Assembly (NCBI RefSeq): GCF_019511645.1
Contig: NZ_JAEUAX010000001.1
Location: 744,001-808,000, forward strand
DNA: 64,000 bases
Reading direction: 5' to 3'
DNA from: Microbacterium ureisolvens
Lineage (GTDB): Bacteria > Actinomycetota > Actinomycetes > Actinomycetales > Microbacteriaceae
A program made the translations under genes and the position numbers. Positions 54,639 to 62,651 of the stretch are shown piece by piece (position 1 is the stretch's first letter; every line of letters begins with the position of its first letter). The notes under the pieces are model-generated. The model was not told the DNA's origin. It worked only from the letters and a program-made list of their open reading frames with translations, and did not search any database.

Positions 54639-55286
54639 TCACTCACCCCCTTCTTCGGCCGCGAACTGGTTCGAGTACACGGACTGGTCGAATTCGACAT
54701 TGAGCAGGTACGAGAAGCGGTCTGCCGACACCTGACTCGAGGTCACCGACTGCCCATCGGCGTACAGGACGCCTTCCACCCCGCGAAGGGAGCGGATGAG
54801 AGCGACGATGTCGAGCGGGGTCGGGCTGTCGAAGGTCACGGTGCCGACGATGCCCTGCTCGGCGGTGGGGTCGTCGCCCTGCGGCACGCCGCCCACGGCG
54901 AAGTCCACGCCGGTGATCGTCGTGTCGGCGGGGAGCACTCCGGTGATCTTCTCCATCACGGGCGCCCAGGCGAGGTCGGTCGCCATGGCGTCCGTACGGA
55001 AGTCGGTGAGCTCCGACTCGGTGGCGATGGCCTGGCTGACGTCCGACAGCGACGCGATCTCGGTGAGAAGCGCGTTGGTGCGAGCCTGCTCGGCGATCAG
55101 TCGCTGATCCGCGAAGAACTTGAAGGCGAAGGCGCCGGCGATGATGAGCACCGCCACGACGATGGCCCCCAGGGCGATCCACACCCACAACCGCACCAGC
55201 GAGTCGCGCTCGCGCCGAGCGATCTCGCTCCGCGGCATGAGGTTGACGCGGGGTGCTCCCGAGAACGGGACGGGGATGGCGGTCAT
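54639..55286 (-). CDS. pilN: Pilus alignment protein PilN-like
   Basis: This 215-residue bitopic protein starts MTAIPVPFSGAPRVNLMPRSE. The VNLMPR stretch is the conserved PilN peptide that docks into PilM. One membrane helix (WIALGAIVVAVLIIAGAFAF), a coiled coil and a ferredoxin-like domain follow. The start overlaps the pilM stop as ATGA. Confidence 0.9.
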   Translation of the reverse strand: MTAIPVPFSGAPRVNLMPRSEIARRERDSLVRLWVWIALGAIVVAVLIIAGAFAFKFFADQRLIAEQARTNALLTEIASLSDVSQAIATESELTDFRTDAMATDLAWAPVMEKITGVLPADTTITGVDFAVGGVPQGDDPTAEQGIVGTVTFDSPTPLDIVALIRSLRGVEGVLYADGQSVTSSQVSADRFSYLLNVEFDQSVYSNQFAAEEGGE

Positions 55287-56317
55287 TTCGAGGCCTCCCC
55301 CAGTGCGATGCCAACGGTGCCGACCAGGTTGAGAGCGACCTCACCGGCCGGCGGCGGGGTCGACATCGAGATGACGTCGCCCACCGAGACGACGGTCATC
55401 GGGGTGTCGATCGCTGCATTCAGCGCCGGCATGACGCCTTCCACCCCGGCGCCCGCGCCGGTGACGAACATCCGCGTCAAGGGTGCGGCGGTGGCACGAC
55501 TGCCGAAGAATGCGAGCGTGCTCCGCAGCCGGGCGGCGAGGTCGGAGACGCCGGGCGGCATCGCGGCGCGGATCGCGCCGCGGGTGCGGCCGGCCGGTGC
55601 GAGTCCGGTGCCGGTGCCCATGCCGTTGCCGGCGACGGCGAGCTCGAGCTCGGGCTCCGCGACCTCGGCGCTGTGACGGCGGCTCGCGGCGGTGGCGACG
55701 TCGATCGGCAGCAGTCGGACGAAAAGCGGCACCCCGCCGCGCGAGATCACGACCTGTGTGGTGTGATCGCCGATGTTGACCGTCGCGACGGTCTCTTCCG
55801 CGGCGGCGAGCGGCGCTGTCACGCGAGCCAGACCGAAGGCGCCGAGATCGACTGCCTGCGCGCGCACCTTGATCTTCGCGAGCGTCGAGATGATCTGCTC
55901 GATGTTCTCCGACACCGCGGCAACGAGGAGGCCCGAGACCTGGTCACCTTCTTGCGAGAGGGGGAAGAAGTCGAGCACCGCCTGGCTGGCGGGCACCGGC
56001 AGCAGGTCCTGCACCTGGTACGGCAGCGCCTCTCGGAGCAGATCAGGCCGCATCGCCTGAGTCGTGTATTCGCGCACCAGGATCCGGCGGCTGGCGACGC
56101 CGAGCACGGCATCCTTGCTCTTGAACTTCGCCCCGGTCCACAGCTGCCGGAGCGCGACCGCGACAGCGCCCGGGTCGAGCACCTCCGAATCGCGCGCTGC
56201 CTCGGGCGGCAGCGGCACTTCGCCGTAGGCGACGAGCTGTGGCCTGCGACCGAGTGAGATCTCCGCCGCGCGGACGCTCTCTTCGGTCACCTCCAGCCCG
56301 ACGATCGTCTTCCCCAT
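55283..56317 (-). CDS. pilM: Pilus assembly protein PilM (actin-like)
   Basis: PilM is a cytosolic actin-like ATP-binding protein that recruits PilN. The 344-residue protein has IVGLEVTEESVRAAEISLG at the N-terminus (phosphate-1 region), the PilM mark LREALPYQVQDLLPVP, TVNIGDHTTQVVISRGG (phosphate-2) and MFVTGAGAGVEGV (adenosine region). An Ala/Gly-rich insert sits around residues 215-250. AAGGGGA precedes the ATG at 56317. Confidence 0.93.
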   Translation of the reverse strand: MGKTIVGLEVTEESVRAAEISLGRRPQLVAYGEVPLPPEAARDSEVLDPGAVAVALRQLWTGAKFKSKDAVLGVASRRILVREYTTQAMRPDLLREALPYQVQDLLPVPASQAVLDFFPLSQEGDQVSGLLVAAVSENIEQIISTLAKIKVRAQAVDLGAFGLARVTAPLAAAEETVATVNIGDHTTQVVISRGGVPLFVRLLPIDVATAASRRHSAEVAEPELELAVAGNGMGTGTGLAPAGRTRGAIRAAMPPGVSDLAARLRSTLAFFGSRATAAPLTRMFVTGAGAGVEGVMPALNAAIDTPMTVVSVGDVISMSTPPPAGEVALNLVGTVGIALGEASK

Positions 56318-56345
56318 GATTTCCCCTTCCCCAAGACCGTCGGCG

Positions 56346-57236
56346 TCAGGCGCCGACGAAGAGATTCACGTACCACTTGCCGACGGCCTCGCCGGCGAAC
56401 ACTCCGGTCCACGCGCCGAGGATCATCCACGGCCCGAACGGAATGGCGGTCTTGCGTCCGGCGCGGCGCAGCAACATCAGCGCGATGCCGAACACTCCCC
56501 CGTACAGGAAGGCCGCGAACGCCCCCACAGCGAGCGCGCCCCACCCGAGCCACCCGAGGTAGATACCGACCACCCCGGCGAGCTTCACGTCTCCCCCGCC
56601 CATGCCGCCCGGCCGTGCCGCCCGCAGCAGGAAGTAGAAGAGGTACAGCACTGCCATGCCGATACCGGCCATGAGCAGCAGTCCCCACTCGCCGGTCAGC
56701 CACGCGGCGATCGTGAACAGGACGCCGGCCACAAGGTAGCTCGGCAGCACGATGCTGTTCGGCAGGCGGTGGGTGTCGAGATCGATGAGCGTCAGCACGA
56801 TCGAGATCGCCGCGAAGTAGAGGTACGCGACGACGACGAGCGCGAGGGCCCACAGGTCAGCGGCGTGGACGGTGCCGTCCATCGTCGGAAGCGCCAGGTA
56901 CTCGACGAGCGTCGCGTTGGGGCTGAGCAGCCCGTCGTAGACCGCCACGCCCCACCACGTGACGAGTGCGAACGCGACTCCGGTCACGGCCTCGACGATT
57001 GGATAGCGCGCCGAGATCGGAGCCTTGCAGTTCGCGCATCTTCCCCGCAACGCGATCCACGAGATCACGGGGACGTTCTGCCACCACTTGATCGGTGCGT
57101 CGCAGTGCGGGCACCGGCTCTCGCGGAGCAGCGAGATCTTCGCCGGCACGCGGTAGGCGACGACGTTCAGGAACGACCCGATGAGGAGGCCGAGGATCCC
57201 CGCGATGACGACGAGGAAGATGGTGAACCCGGTCAT
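56346..57236 (-). CDS. pilD: Prepilin peptidase PilD
   Basis: PilD cleaves prepilin leaders and N-methylates the new N-terminus. The 296-residue membrane enzyme has the cytosolic zinc/methylase domain with two CxxC pairs (C42/C45, C67/C70) and the aspartyl-protease residues in LIDLDTHRLPNS (D152 or D154) and GGGDVK (D216). Eight membrane helices are likely. The presence of the CxxC domain indicates a bifunctional enzyme, unlike the shorter Tad-type peptidases. Confidence 0.95.
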   Translation of the reverse strand: MTGFTIFLVVIAGILGLLIGSFLNVVAYRVPAKISLLRESRCPHCDAPIKWWQNVPVISWIALRGRCANCKAPISARYPIVEAVTGVAFALVTWWGVAVYDGLLSPNATLVEYLALPTMDGTVHAADLWALALVVVAYLYFAAISIVLTLIDLDTHRLPNSIVLPSYLVAGVLFTIAAWLTGEWGLLLMAGIGMAVLYLFYFLLRAARPGGMGGGDVKLAGVVGIYLGWLGWGALAVGAFAAFLYGGVFGIALMLLRRAGRKTAIPFGPWMILGAWTGVFAGEAVGKWYVNLFVGA

Positions 57237-57240
57237 GCCG

Positions 57241-58839
57241 CTATCGTTCTGTCTGGTAGGCGCGGTTGTCGAGTCGGGTCACCGTGTTGGTCGGGTCGAA
57301 GATGCCCCCGCTGCCCTTGACCCCGCAACTCAGCTTCCCGATCTGCGGCTTCCACTCCATCGGAGTACAGGTGAACGTACCGCCATTGAGATGGATGCCG
57401 AGGTTCCCCATATACAGCTGGCCCGTCATCGTGAGTGACATCGAGTTGCTGATGCCGCAGGCGCTGTAGACCATGGTCCGAACCCCGATCGTCGCCGTGG
57501 CCGCGAACTTGTCGGATCCGGTCGAGCAGGTCGGCTTGTTGTCGCTTCCGTTGGAATCCGCGTGGACGATGAACAGCTGAGGGTCACCGGCTGCCTTGGT
57601 GATGGTGCCTGTCAGATTGAGGTCCATGCCCTTGCTGGCGGGGACGTAAAGGATGGCGTCACGAGCGAGACCCAAGTTGCCGGGCGCGACCGTGATTTCA
57701 TTGGGATTTCCGCCCGTGCAACCCGTCATATCGATGAACGCACGCGTGCCGGGCACGGTGAGGACGGTCTGCAGTTCCGTTTCTGTGCAGAGGCCGGTGT
57801 ACATCGTGGTGTCGGTGCTCCACGGCACGGTGCTGGTCAGCTCGATCCACGCGGTGGCATCGAAGACCTGGGCCAGAGTGGGGCTGACCGTCGGCGCGGC
57901 CTGATTCTCCAGTGTCGGGACCGCCGAACCGTCCGTTCGCTTCCACTTGGACGGATCATGGTCGACCATCGTGGCGGCCGTCTTGAAGGAGCCATTGACC
58001 ACGCCCGAGCCGTTCTTGGTGGAGATGGTGCCCTTGGCGTAGACGTCGCCACCGATCTTCACGTCATTGGCGGTAAGCGCGATGGATCCCTGCAGCGACA
58101 TCAGGTCGCCACCGACTTGCAGCTTGTGATTCTTCGTGTCGATCAGATCGCGAGTGTAGACACTCCCGGTGATCACGCAGTCCTTCGTGATCACCAGGCC
58201 GCCCTTCAGCACCCACAAGTCGCCCTGGATGGACACCCCATCAGCGTTGTTGCACTCGTAGTCGCCGTCATCGCGAATCACGAGGTCGCCCTGATACGTG
58301 GATTTGGTGGCCGTGAACTCGCCCTCGAAGAAGGCGAGCGTCCCTGCGGGCTGAGTCGCGGGGCCGTGATACCACGGGTACACCGCGTCGATGGTCGTCT
58401 GGGCGCCATTCGCGCCGGTTCCCGTCGACCGAATCACCACCCACTTCGTGATCGGCGACGGGCACGTGGAAGTCACGCCAGCAGCGTCAGCCCCATCGGG
58501 CCGCGCAGTGTCAGCCGTCGACGAGATCGTGTAGGAGTACTTGGGTGACGCGCCCGCCACCGAGTTGCCCGTCATCGCGACAGCGCCGCAGTCCAGCCCT
58601 GTCGCGGTGATCGATGCCTTCAACGATGCGACCGCTACATCCCGCCCAGATTCGGCCGCGATGAACGCTTCGGTGCGGTCCTTGTTAGTGACGTTCGACC
58701 CGATTGTGAAGACCACGGATGCCGCAATCGTCGCGGCGATGATGAAGCCTACAAACATCACCACCAGAACTGTCACGAGCACGGCACCGCTGTCGTCGCG
58801 AATCGGCGAGACGCGGCGAACTTCATTTGCTACCAACAT
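57241..58839 (-). CDS. Large PilX-like surface protein with repeated beta-strand region
   Basis: This 532-residue protein is coded inside the minor-pilin cluster. Its N-terminus resembles PilX (SGAVLVTVLVVMFVGFIIAATIAASVVF) but lacks the Glu at +5 of true pilins. From about residue 185 to 290 it is rich in short repeated strands (GDLVIRDDGDY, GDLWVLKGGLVITKDC, GGDLMSLQGSIALTANDVKIGGDVYAKGTI), like bactofilins or right-handed beta-helix adhesins. Scattered cysteines suggest external disulfides. It could be a pilus-tip or cell-surface adhesin. The start at 58839 overlaps the upstream gene by 10 nt. Confidence 0.75.
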   Translation of the reverse strand: MLVANEVRRVSPIRDDSGAVLVTVLVVMFVGFIIAATIAASVVFTIGSNVTNKDRTEAFIAAESGRDVAVASLKASITATGLDCGAVAMTGNSVAGASPKYSYTISSTADTARPDGADAAGVTSTCPSPITKWVVIRSTGTGANGAQTTIDAVYPWYHGPATQPAGTLAFFEGEFTATKSTYQGDLVIRDDGDYECNNADGVSIQGDLWVLKGGLVITKDCVITGSVYTRDLIDTKNHKLQVGGDLMSLQGSIALTANDVKIGGDVYAKGTISTKNGSGVVNGSFKTAATMVDHDPSKWKRTDGSAVPTLENQAAPTVSPTLAQVFDATAWIELTSTVPWSTDTTMYTGLCTETELQTVLTVPGTRAFIDMTGCTGGNPNEITVAPGNLGLARDAILYVPASKGMDLNLTGTITKAAGDPQLFIVHADSNGSDNKPTCSTGSDKFAATATIGVRTMVYSACGISNSMSLTMTGQLYMGNLGIHLNGGTFTCTPMEWKPQIGKLSCGVKGSGGIFDPTNTVTRLDNRAYQTER

Positions 58840-59360
58840 CCACCGCTTCCCGTCTCCTGCACCGATCGAGGAGCTACGTCTCCGGAGAAGGCCACGGGTG
58901 CCGCCTCGGTGGTGATCTTGAAGGTGTATGAAAGTGACCCTTCGGGTGTTCGCACAAAATACGGCGTCCCACCCTGCGCGTTGATGCCCGGCTGCCATGA
59001 TGGCCACGCGGTGTTCGATGTAGTCAACGTGACGGAATTCCATGTGAACTGCGCTGCCGCATCGGTGATGCGGAACCCTTGACACTTCTTGTCACCGCTA
59101 AGCGAGGTCCGAACACGAAGTACCGTGCCACTCTCGGTTACCTCAAAGAACAGTGCGTTTCTCATCGCGCGCTCGATGGTCGATGACACAAGCTGGCCGC
59201 GGTTGGTCGCCTGCGTAACGGTAGTCACCTGCTCCTGCGCTTGCCAGGAGTTGGCGAGGACGGTGGCGATTGCGACGATCACGATGACGCTGACCAGGAC
59301 CGAGACGATGAGCTCGACAAAGCTAAGACCTTCGTCGTTCTTGCATGCTGCGTGCATCAT
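58830..59360 (-). CDS. Minor pilin, PilW-like
   Basis: This 176-residue prepilin has an 11-residue leader ending in G and the cleavage site EG/LSFVEL with Glu at +5. A hydrophobic helix follows (VSVLVSVIVIVAIATVLANSW), then a beta-rich globular part with two cysteines. Position and size suit a PilW/PilJ-type minor pilin that primes assembly. The start at 59360 overlaps the stop of the gene before it (ATG-TGA). Confidence 0.85.
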   Translation of the reverse strand: MMHAACKNDEGLSFVELIVSVLVSVIVIVAIATVLANSWQAQEQVTTVTQATNRGQLVSSTIERAMRNALFFEVTESGTVLRVRTSLSGDKKCQGFRITDAAAQFTWNSVTLTTSNTAWPSWQPGINAQGGTPYFVRTPEGSLSYTFKITTEAAPVAFSGDVAPRSVQETGSGGCW

Positions 59361-59737
59361 GGGACGAAAATCAGGGCGGTGGTCGATGCTAGAACCCGCC
59401 CATCGCCGACAACCTCAACGGATAGAGTCGCAGTCGAGCCAGGTGCGCAGCCGCTGACCGTGGTGGTCGAGGTAGAGAGCGACACGCCGCGACCATCAGT
59501 CACCCCGGGAAGCGCCGAGATCGATGCAAGAAACGAACATGTCGGCGTCGCTCGGGCATCATCGACTATGGAGTTCATATATCGCGTTGCGGTGGCAGTG
59601 GAAGCTTGCTGCGACGAAAGTACGATTCCCTGCCAAAGCGCGGGAAGAATCGCAACCGCGACGACGCCTAAGAGGAACATCGCAATGATCACCTCAACCA
59701 GGCTGAATCCGGCAGCCCGAATGTCAAGATCTCGCAT
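59357..59737 (-). CDS. Minor pilin, PilV-like
   Basis: This 126-residue prepilin has a short 10-residue leader (MRDLDIRAAG) cut before FSLVEV, with Glu at +5. A hydrophobic helix (IIAMFLLGVVAVAILPALW) and a small domain with two cysteines follow. The start at 59737 has GAGGTGG upstream; a longer reading to 59821 runs into the intergenic hairpin. It is coupled to the PilW-like gene. Confidence 0.85.
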   Translation of the reverse strand: MRDLDIRAAGFSLVEVIIAMFLLGVVAVAILPALWQGIVLSSQQASTATATRYMNSIVDDARATPTCSFLASISALPGVTDGRGVSLSTSTTTVSGCAPGSTATLSVEVVGDGRVLASTTALIFVP

Positions 59738-59784
59738 TTCCACCTCTCCAAGCTGCAGATTTCCCACCGCGTGATGGTGCCGCT

Positions 59785-59812
59785 TGGGGCCGGGAGTTTC
59801 CTCCCGGCCCCA
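59785..59812 (-). terminator. Hairpin between pilA and the minor pilin genes
   Basis: A 12-bp GC-rich stem (59785-59796 with 59801-59812, loop TTTC) lies just after the pilA stop, without a T-run. It is probably a partial terminator or RNA-stabilising hairpin that keeps pilA mRNA more abundant than the assembly genes, as expected for a major subunit. Confidence 0.65.
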
Positions 59813-59824
59813 GAAGCGCATTCG

Positions 59825-60229
59825 TTAGCAGCCGGGTCCCGCCTTGACGGGCGTACCCGAGCTTCCGATGCCAGAGGTGATCTGAGTGCTGTAAGCGGTC
59901 GCGCAGACGTCCTCGACCGCTACCGAAGTGGTAGCAGGTTGCCCGCCCACGACCAGTGTTGCGTCGTTCGTGGTGTATGCCTTGACCTCTGCCGGGTTGG
60001 AGGCGAGCCCGGCCGTCCACTGCGTTGCGGCGTTGGCAGCCGCCGCCTTGACCGCGTTCAAGCGAGCCGTCGCCTGAATGTTCGCGACAATCGGGATGGC
60101 TACGGCGACGAGGATCCCGAGGATCACAACGACGACGATGAGCTCAATGAGCGAGAAGCCACCTTCGCGGCCCTCTTCCTCGCGGCGAGCCTTCTCCGCC
60201 GCAAGATAGTTGTTAAATGTTGCACGCAT
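59825..60229 (-). CDS. pilA: Major type IV pilin PilA
   Basis: This 134-residue prepilin has a 24-residue leader rich in charged residues (EKARREEEGREGG), cut before FSLIEL with Glu at +5. The canonical hydrophobic helix VVVVILGILVAVAIPIV follows, then a small C-terminal domain with two cysteines (VCATAY, and the last residue C) that close a D-region loop. GGGGAGAG precedes the ATG at 60229. It is first in the leftward pilus operon, with a structured leader upstream. Confidence 0.95.
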   Translation of the reverse strand: MRATFNNYLAAEKARREEEGREGGFSLIELIVVVVILGILVAVAIPIVANIQATARLNAVKAAAANAATQWTAGLASNPAEVKAYTTNDATLVVGGQPATTSVAVEDVCATAYSTQITSGIGSSGTPVKAGPGC

Positions 60230-60601
60230 GGCGCGTCTCTCCCCAGTGTGAGTTGACAGGTCAGCTCTAACCGACCGGAGCGCGCCAAATTGCGCCCGGT
60301 CTCAAACACCCCAGTAACACATCCCAGACTCTGTTAGAGCTGGGTTTGAGACACACGCGCAAAGCGTGAATCCCCTCCCGCCATAGACGCTGTCATCCGC
60401 GGGGTTGTATGTCAACGCAAGCACATGCCGTGTTCGCCTAAGAAAGCCTCAGGCATGGGTGGCACAGCCTTGCGGCCGGCCGGCGTCGTCCCGCTACTCT
60501 GTGCACATTGGGGAGACAGCGGGCTGCGGCATCCGGAGTCCGCGCGAGGGACAGGGATGTCCGATGGCGCATCCGCGCGTGCACGGTCCTGGGGCGATCC
60601 G
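60230..60601. other. Intergenic region upstream of pilA
   Basis: This 372-nt gap has no convincing gene. The part next to pilA (60262-60352) holds interlocked inverted repeats listed separately. A TTGACA on the minus strand (60415-60410) could be a -35 for pilA, but I find no well-spaced -10. The part from 60420 to 60601 looks like ordinary GC-rich sequence; an open frame there (from 60425) is continuous with the DUF2510 start but lacks family sequence. Confidence 0.6.
60262..60352 (-). promoter_or_regulatory. Interlocked inverted repeats in the pilA leader
   Basis: On the plus strand, CAGCTCTAAC (60262-60271) pairs with GTTAGAGCTG (60333-60342), and GTCTCAAAC (60299-60307) pairs with GTTTGAGAC (60344-60352). 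The order is A-B-A'-B', which as RNA could form a pseudoknot. A separate hairpin, GACCGGAGCGC (60273-60283) with GCGCCCGGTC (60292-60301), lies inside. It may be a structured 5' leader of pilA mRNA or paired operators. Confidence 0.6.
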
Positions 60602-61090
60602 ATGACCGACGACGCGTACCCCAACGCGTTTGCGCCGCCGCCGGGCTGGCTACACGATCCGTCAACGGCGCAGACGCGCTGGTGGGATGGCTCCCGGTGG
60701 ACCGATCACGTTCTGCCACCCCGACCGGGCTACGGCGCCGTGTTCGAATTGATCCCCGGCTGGGTCGAACGCTCACCTCGAAGAACGGGCCGGCGAAGGC
60801 CTCGCTCATTCTGGTCCTCGTGCAACTGCTCGGCGGTCTCACCGTGATCGCGATCGGGCTCGCGGCCGGCCGCAAGTGCTTCAGTACCTCTGGCTGTTCA
60901 GCATCCTGTCGCTGCTCGGCTTCCTCATGACGATCGCCGCGTTGTGCTCGCGATCGTCGGCACCGTGATCGCCGTGCGCAGGCCGACACGCAAGCGAGAG
61001 GCGGTGTTCGCGCTCGTGCTCACGTCGCTCGCGGTCTTGTGGCTGATCGCGAGGGCCGCCGCGTCCATCGCGACCTGCGGCGCGATCTGA
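60602..61090 (+). pseudogene. Frameshifted DUF2510 membrane-protein gene
   Basis: The first 55 codons from ATG 60602 encode a DUF2510 domain (PPPGWLHDPSTAQTRWWDGSRWTDHVLPPRPGYG). The frame then breaks near 60766-60775, and hydrophobic helices continue in other frames: ASLILVLVQLLGGLTVIAIGLA, then YLWLFSILSLLGFLMTIAAL after about 60870, then VLAIVGTVIAVRRPTRKREA and VFALVLTSLAVLWLIARAA to a stop at 61090 after about 60940. Three breaks in a row argue for real decay and not one sequencing error. The intact form would be a DUF2510 protein with about four membrane helices. Confidence 0.75.
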
Positions 61091-61180
61091 CGCGTCCACA
61101 CCTTCTCCGTGCCGGGCAGGCACGCGTACTTGCACGCGCGCCGGTCACCGTTGATCTGATCGAATGTCGGAGGCTCCGGC

Positions 61181-61186
61181 TAGCTT
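61181..61186 (+). promoter_or_regulatory. -10 box for leaderless DUF222-HNH mRNA
   Basis: TAGCTT at 61181-61186 lies six nt before the GTG at 61193; no ribosome site is visible. Confidence 0.5.
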
Positions 61187-61192
61187 TGACAT

Positions 61193-62575
61193 GTGAGCAT
61201 TTCATCGAACGACACCCTGCAGGAGCCGTGGATCTACGACGATCCAGAGCGGTTCCTCGCGCCGGGCGACGTGCTCGAGCCGGGCGAGCTGCCACCGCCG
61301 TTCGATCTCGCTGACATCGAGGCCAGCGGCGACGCTCACAGCGCCGCGATGAACGAACTCGAGGGCATCAATGCGCGAGCGCGAGTGCTGATCGCCGACG
61401 AGTATGCGGGCATCGCGAGTGTGCTGAGGGATGCTGCAGCCTGCCCTGACCCGTGGGTCGGCCCGGATCCGACACTCGATGCTGCCTGGCTCGATCCGCA
61501 GGGTCGATCGGTGGCAGCCGTCCGCGCGGAGCGGCGGAACATCGCCGTACGGGCGGCAGCGCTGGAACTCTCCGTGCGACTGGGGATGTCGGAGAACACG
61601 GTGCGCACCCGTGCCACCCAGGCCGACACCCTGCGCGAGCGGTGCCCGAAGATCTGGAACGCGTTCAGGTCCGGACGAGTCAACGAACGGAACGCGTCGA
61701 CAGCGGCACAGCAAGCCGCGACCCTTCCCGCCCGCGCAACGGACGCCTGGGCGAAGTTCGACGAACTTCTCACGGGATCCGCGCAGACGCTCGCGCCAGG
61801 GAAGTTCCGTGTGCGGGCGAGGGTCGTGCGCGAACGCGTGCATCCCGAGCACATCGACGAGCGGCACAATCGCGCGAACGAGGAGCGAAACGTCTGGTTC
61901 CAGCCCGAGGCCGACGGAATGGCCTCCTTCACCGTGCTGGCGACCGCTGACAAGGTGATCGCCGTGCAACGTTATGCGGACGCGTATGCGCGGCAGCTTC
62001 GGGGGCAGGAAGGCGACGAGCGCACGCTCGCCCAACTTCGCACCGACATCGTGCTGGACCTCATCGCCCGAGGCAGCACCACCGAGACCGGCACCTGGAG
62101 TGCGCGAGCGTCCGTCGCGGTGACGGTGCCGGTCATGACGCTTCTCGAACGCGACGACGAACCTGCCACGCTCGATGGCTACGGTCCGATCGACACCGAG
62201 ACCGCTCGCCGGCTTGCGGGTGACGCGCCCAGTTGGGTCCGGATTCTCACCCACCCCGTCACGGGCACCGTTCTCGACGTCGACCGCACCACGTATCGCG
62301 TTCCGAAGGCCCTGCGAAGGTGGCTCGAGGTGCGCGACCAGGTCTGCACCGGCCCCGGATGCATGCGATCCGCTCGGGACTGCGATGTCGACCACCGGCT
62401 CGACTGGCAGTACGGGGGAAAGACCTCCGACACCAATCTGGGTCCGCTCTGCGAACCACACCACGTACTCAAGACCAAGAGCAAATGGGCGCTCTACCGC
62501 GATGAGTTCACCGGCGCGAGATGGTGGGTGACACCGACGTCCTTGACCGTGCCGGTGGAACCGCCTCCCTTCTGA
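61193..62575 (+). CDS. DUF222 / HNH endonuclease protein (13E12 family)
   Basis: This 460-residue protein has a DUF222 domain (about 40-330; LGMSENTVRTRATQADTLRERCPKIWNAFRSGRVNERNASTAA) and a C-terminal HNH nuclease (about 385-430; QVCTGPGCMRSARDCDVDHRLDWQYGGKTSDTNLGPLCEPHH) with the zinc cysteines and catalytic DHR/H residues intact. These proteins are multi-copy in Actinobacteria and in M. tuberculosis belong to the REP13E12 mobile repeats. Function is unproven; DNA mobility or defence are the usual guesses. Its base composition is a little lower in GC than its neighbours. Confidence 0.9.
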   Translation: MSISSNDTLQEPWIYDDPERFLAPGDVLEPGELPPPFDLADIEASGDAHSAAMNELEGINARARVLIADEYAGIASVLRDAAACPDPWVGPDPTLDAAWLDPQGRSVAAVRAERRNIAVRAAALELSVRLGMSENTVRTRATQADTLRERCPKIWNAFRSGRVNERNASTAAQQAATLPARATDAWAKFDELLTGSAQTLAPGKFRVRARVVRERVHPEHIDERHNRANEERNVWFQPEADGMASFTVLATADKVIAVQRYADAYARQLRGQEGDERTLAQLRTDIVLDLIARGSTTETGTWSARASVAVTVPVMTLLERDDEPATLDGYGPIDTETARRLAGDAPSWVRILTHPVTGTVLDVDRTTYRVPKALRRWLEVRDQVCTGPGCMRSARDCDVDHRLDWQYGGKTSDTNLGPLCEPHHVLKTKSKWALYRDEFTGARWWVTPTSLTVPVEPPPF

Positions 62576-62651
62576 CCTTTCCTCCGCTTGCGACCAACAC
62601 CCGCTGCCGGGACGCAGAGCCGCGCCCCGACGATCTGTGCTTCCCGCTTGT

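Noticed and set aside
60230..60420. c-di-GMP-I riboswitch before pilA
   Set aside because: I could not find the conserved core or receptor elements; only unrelated inverted repeats are present.
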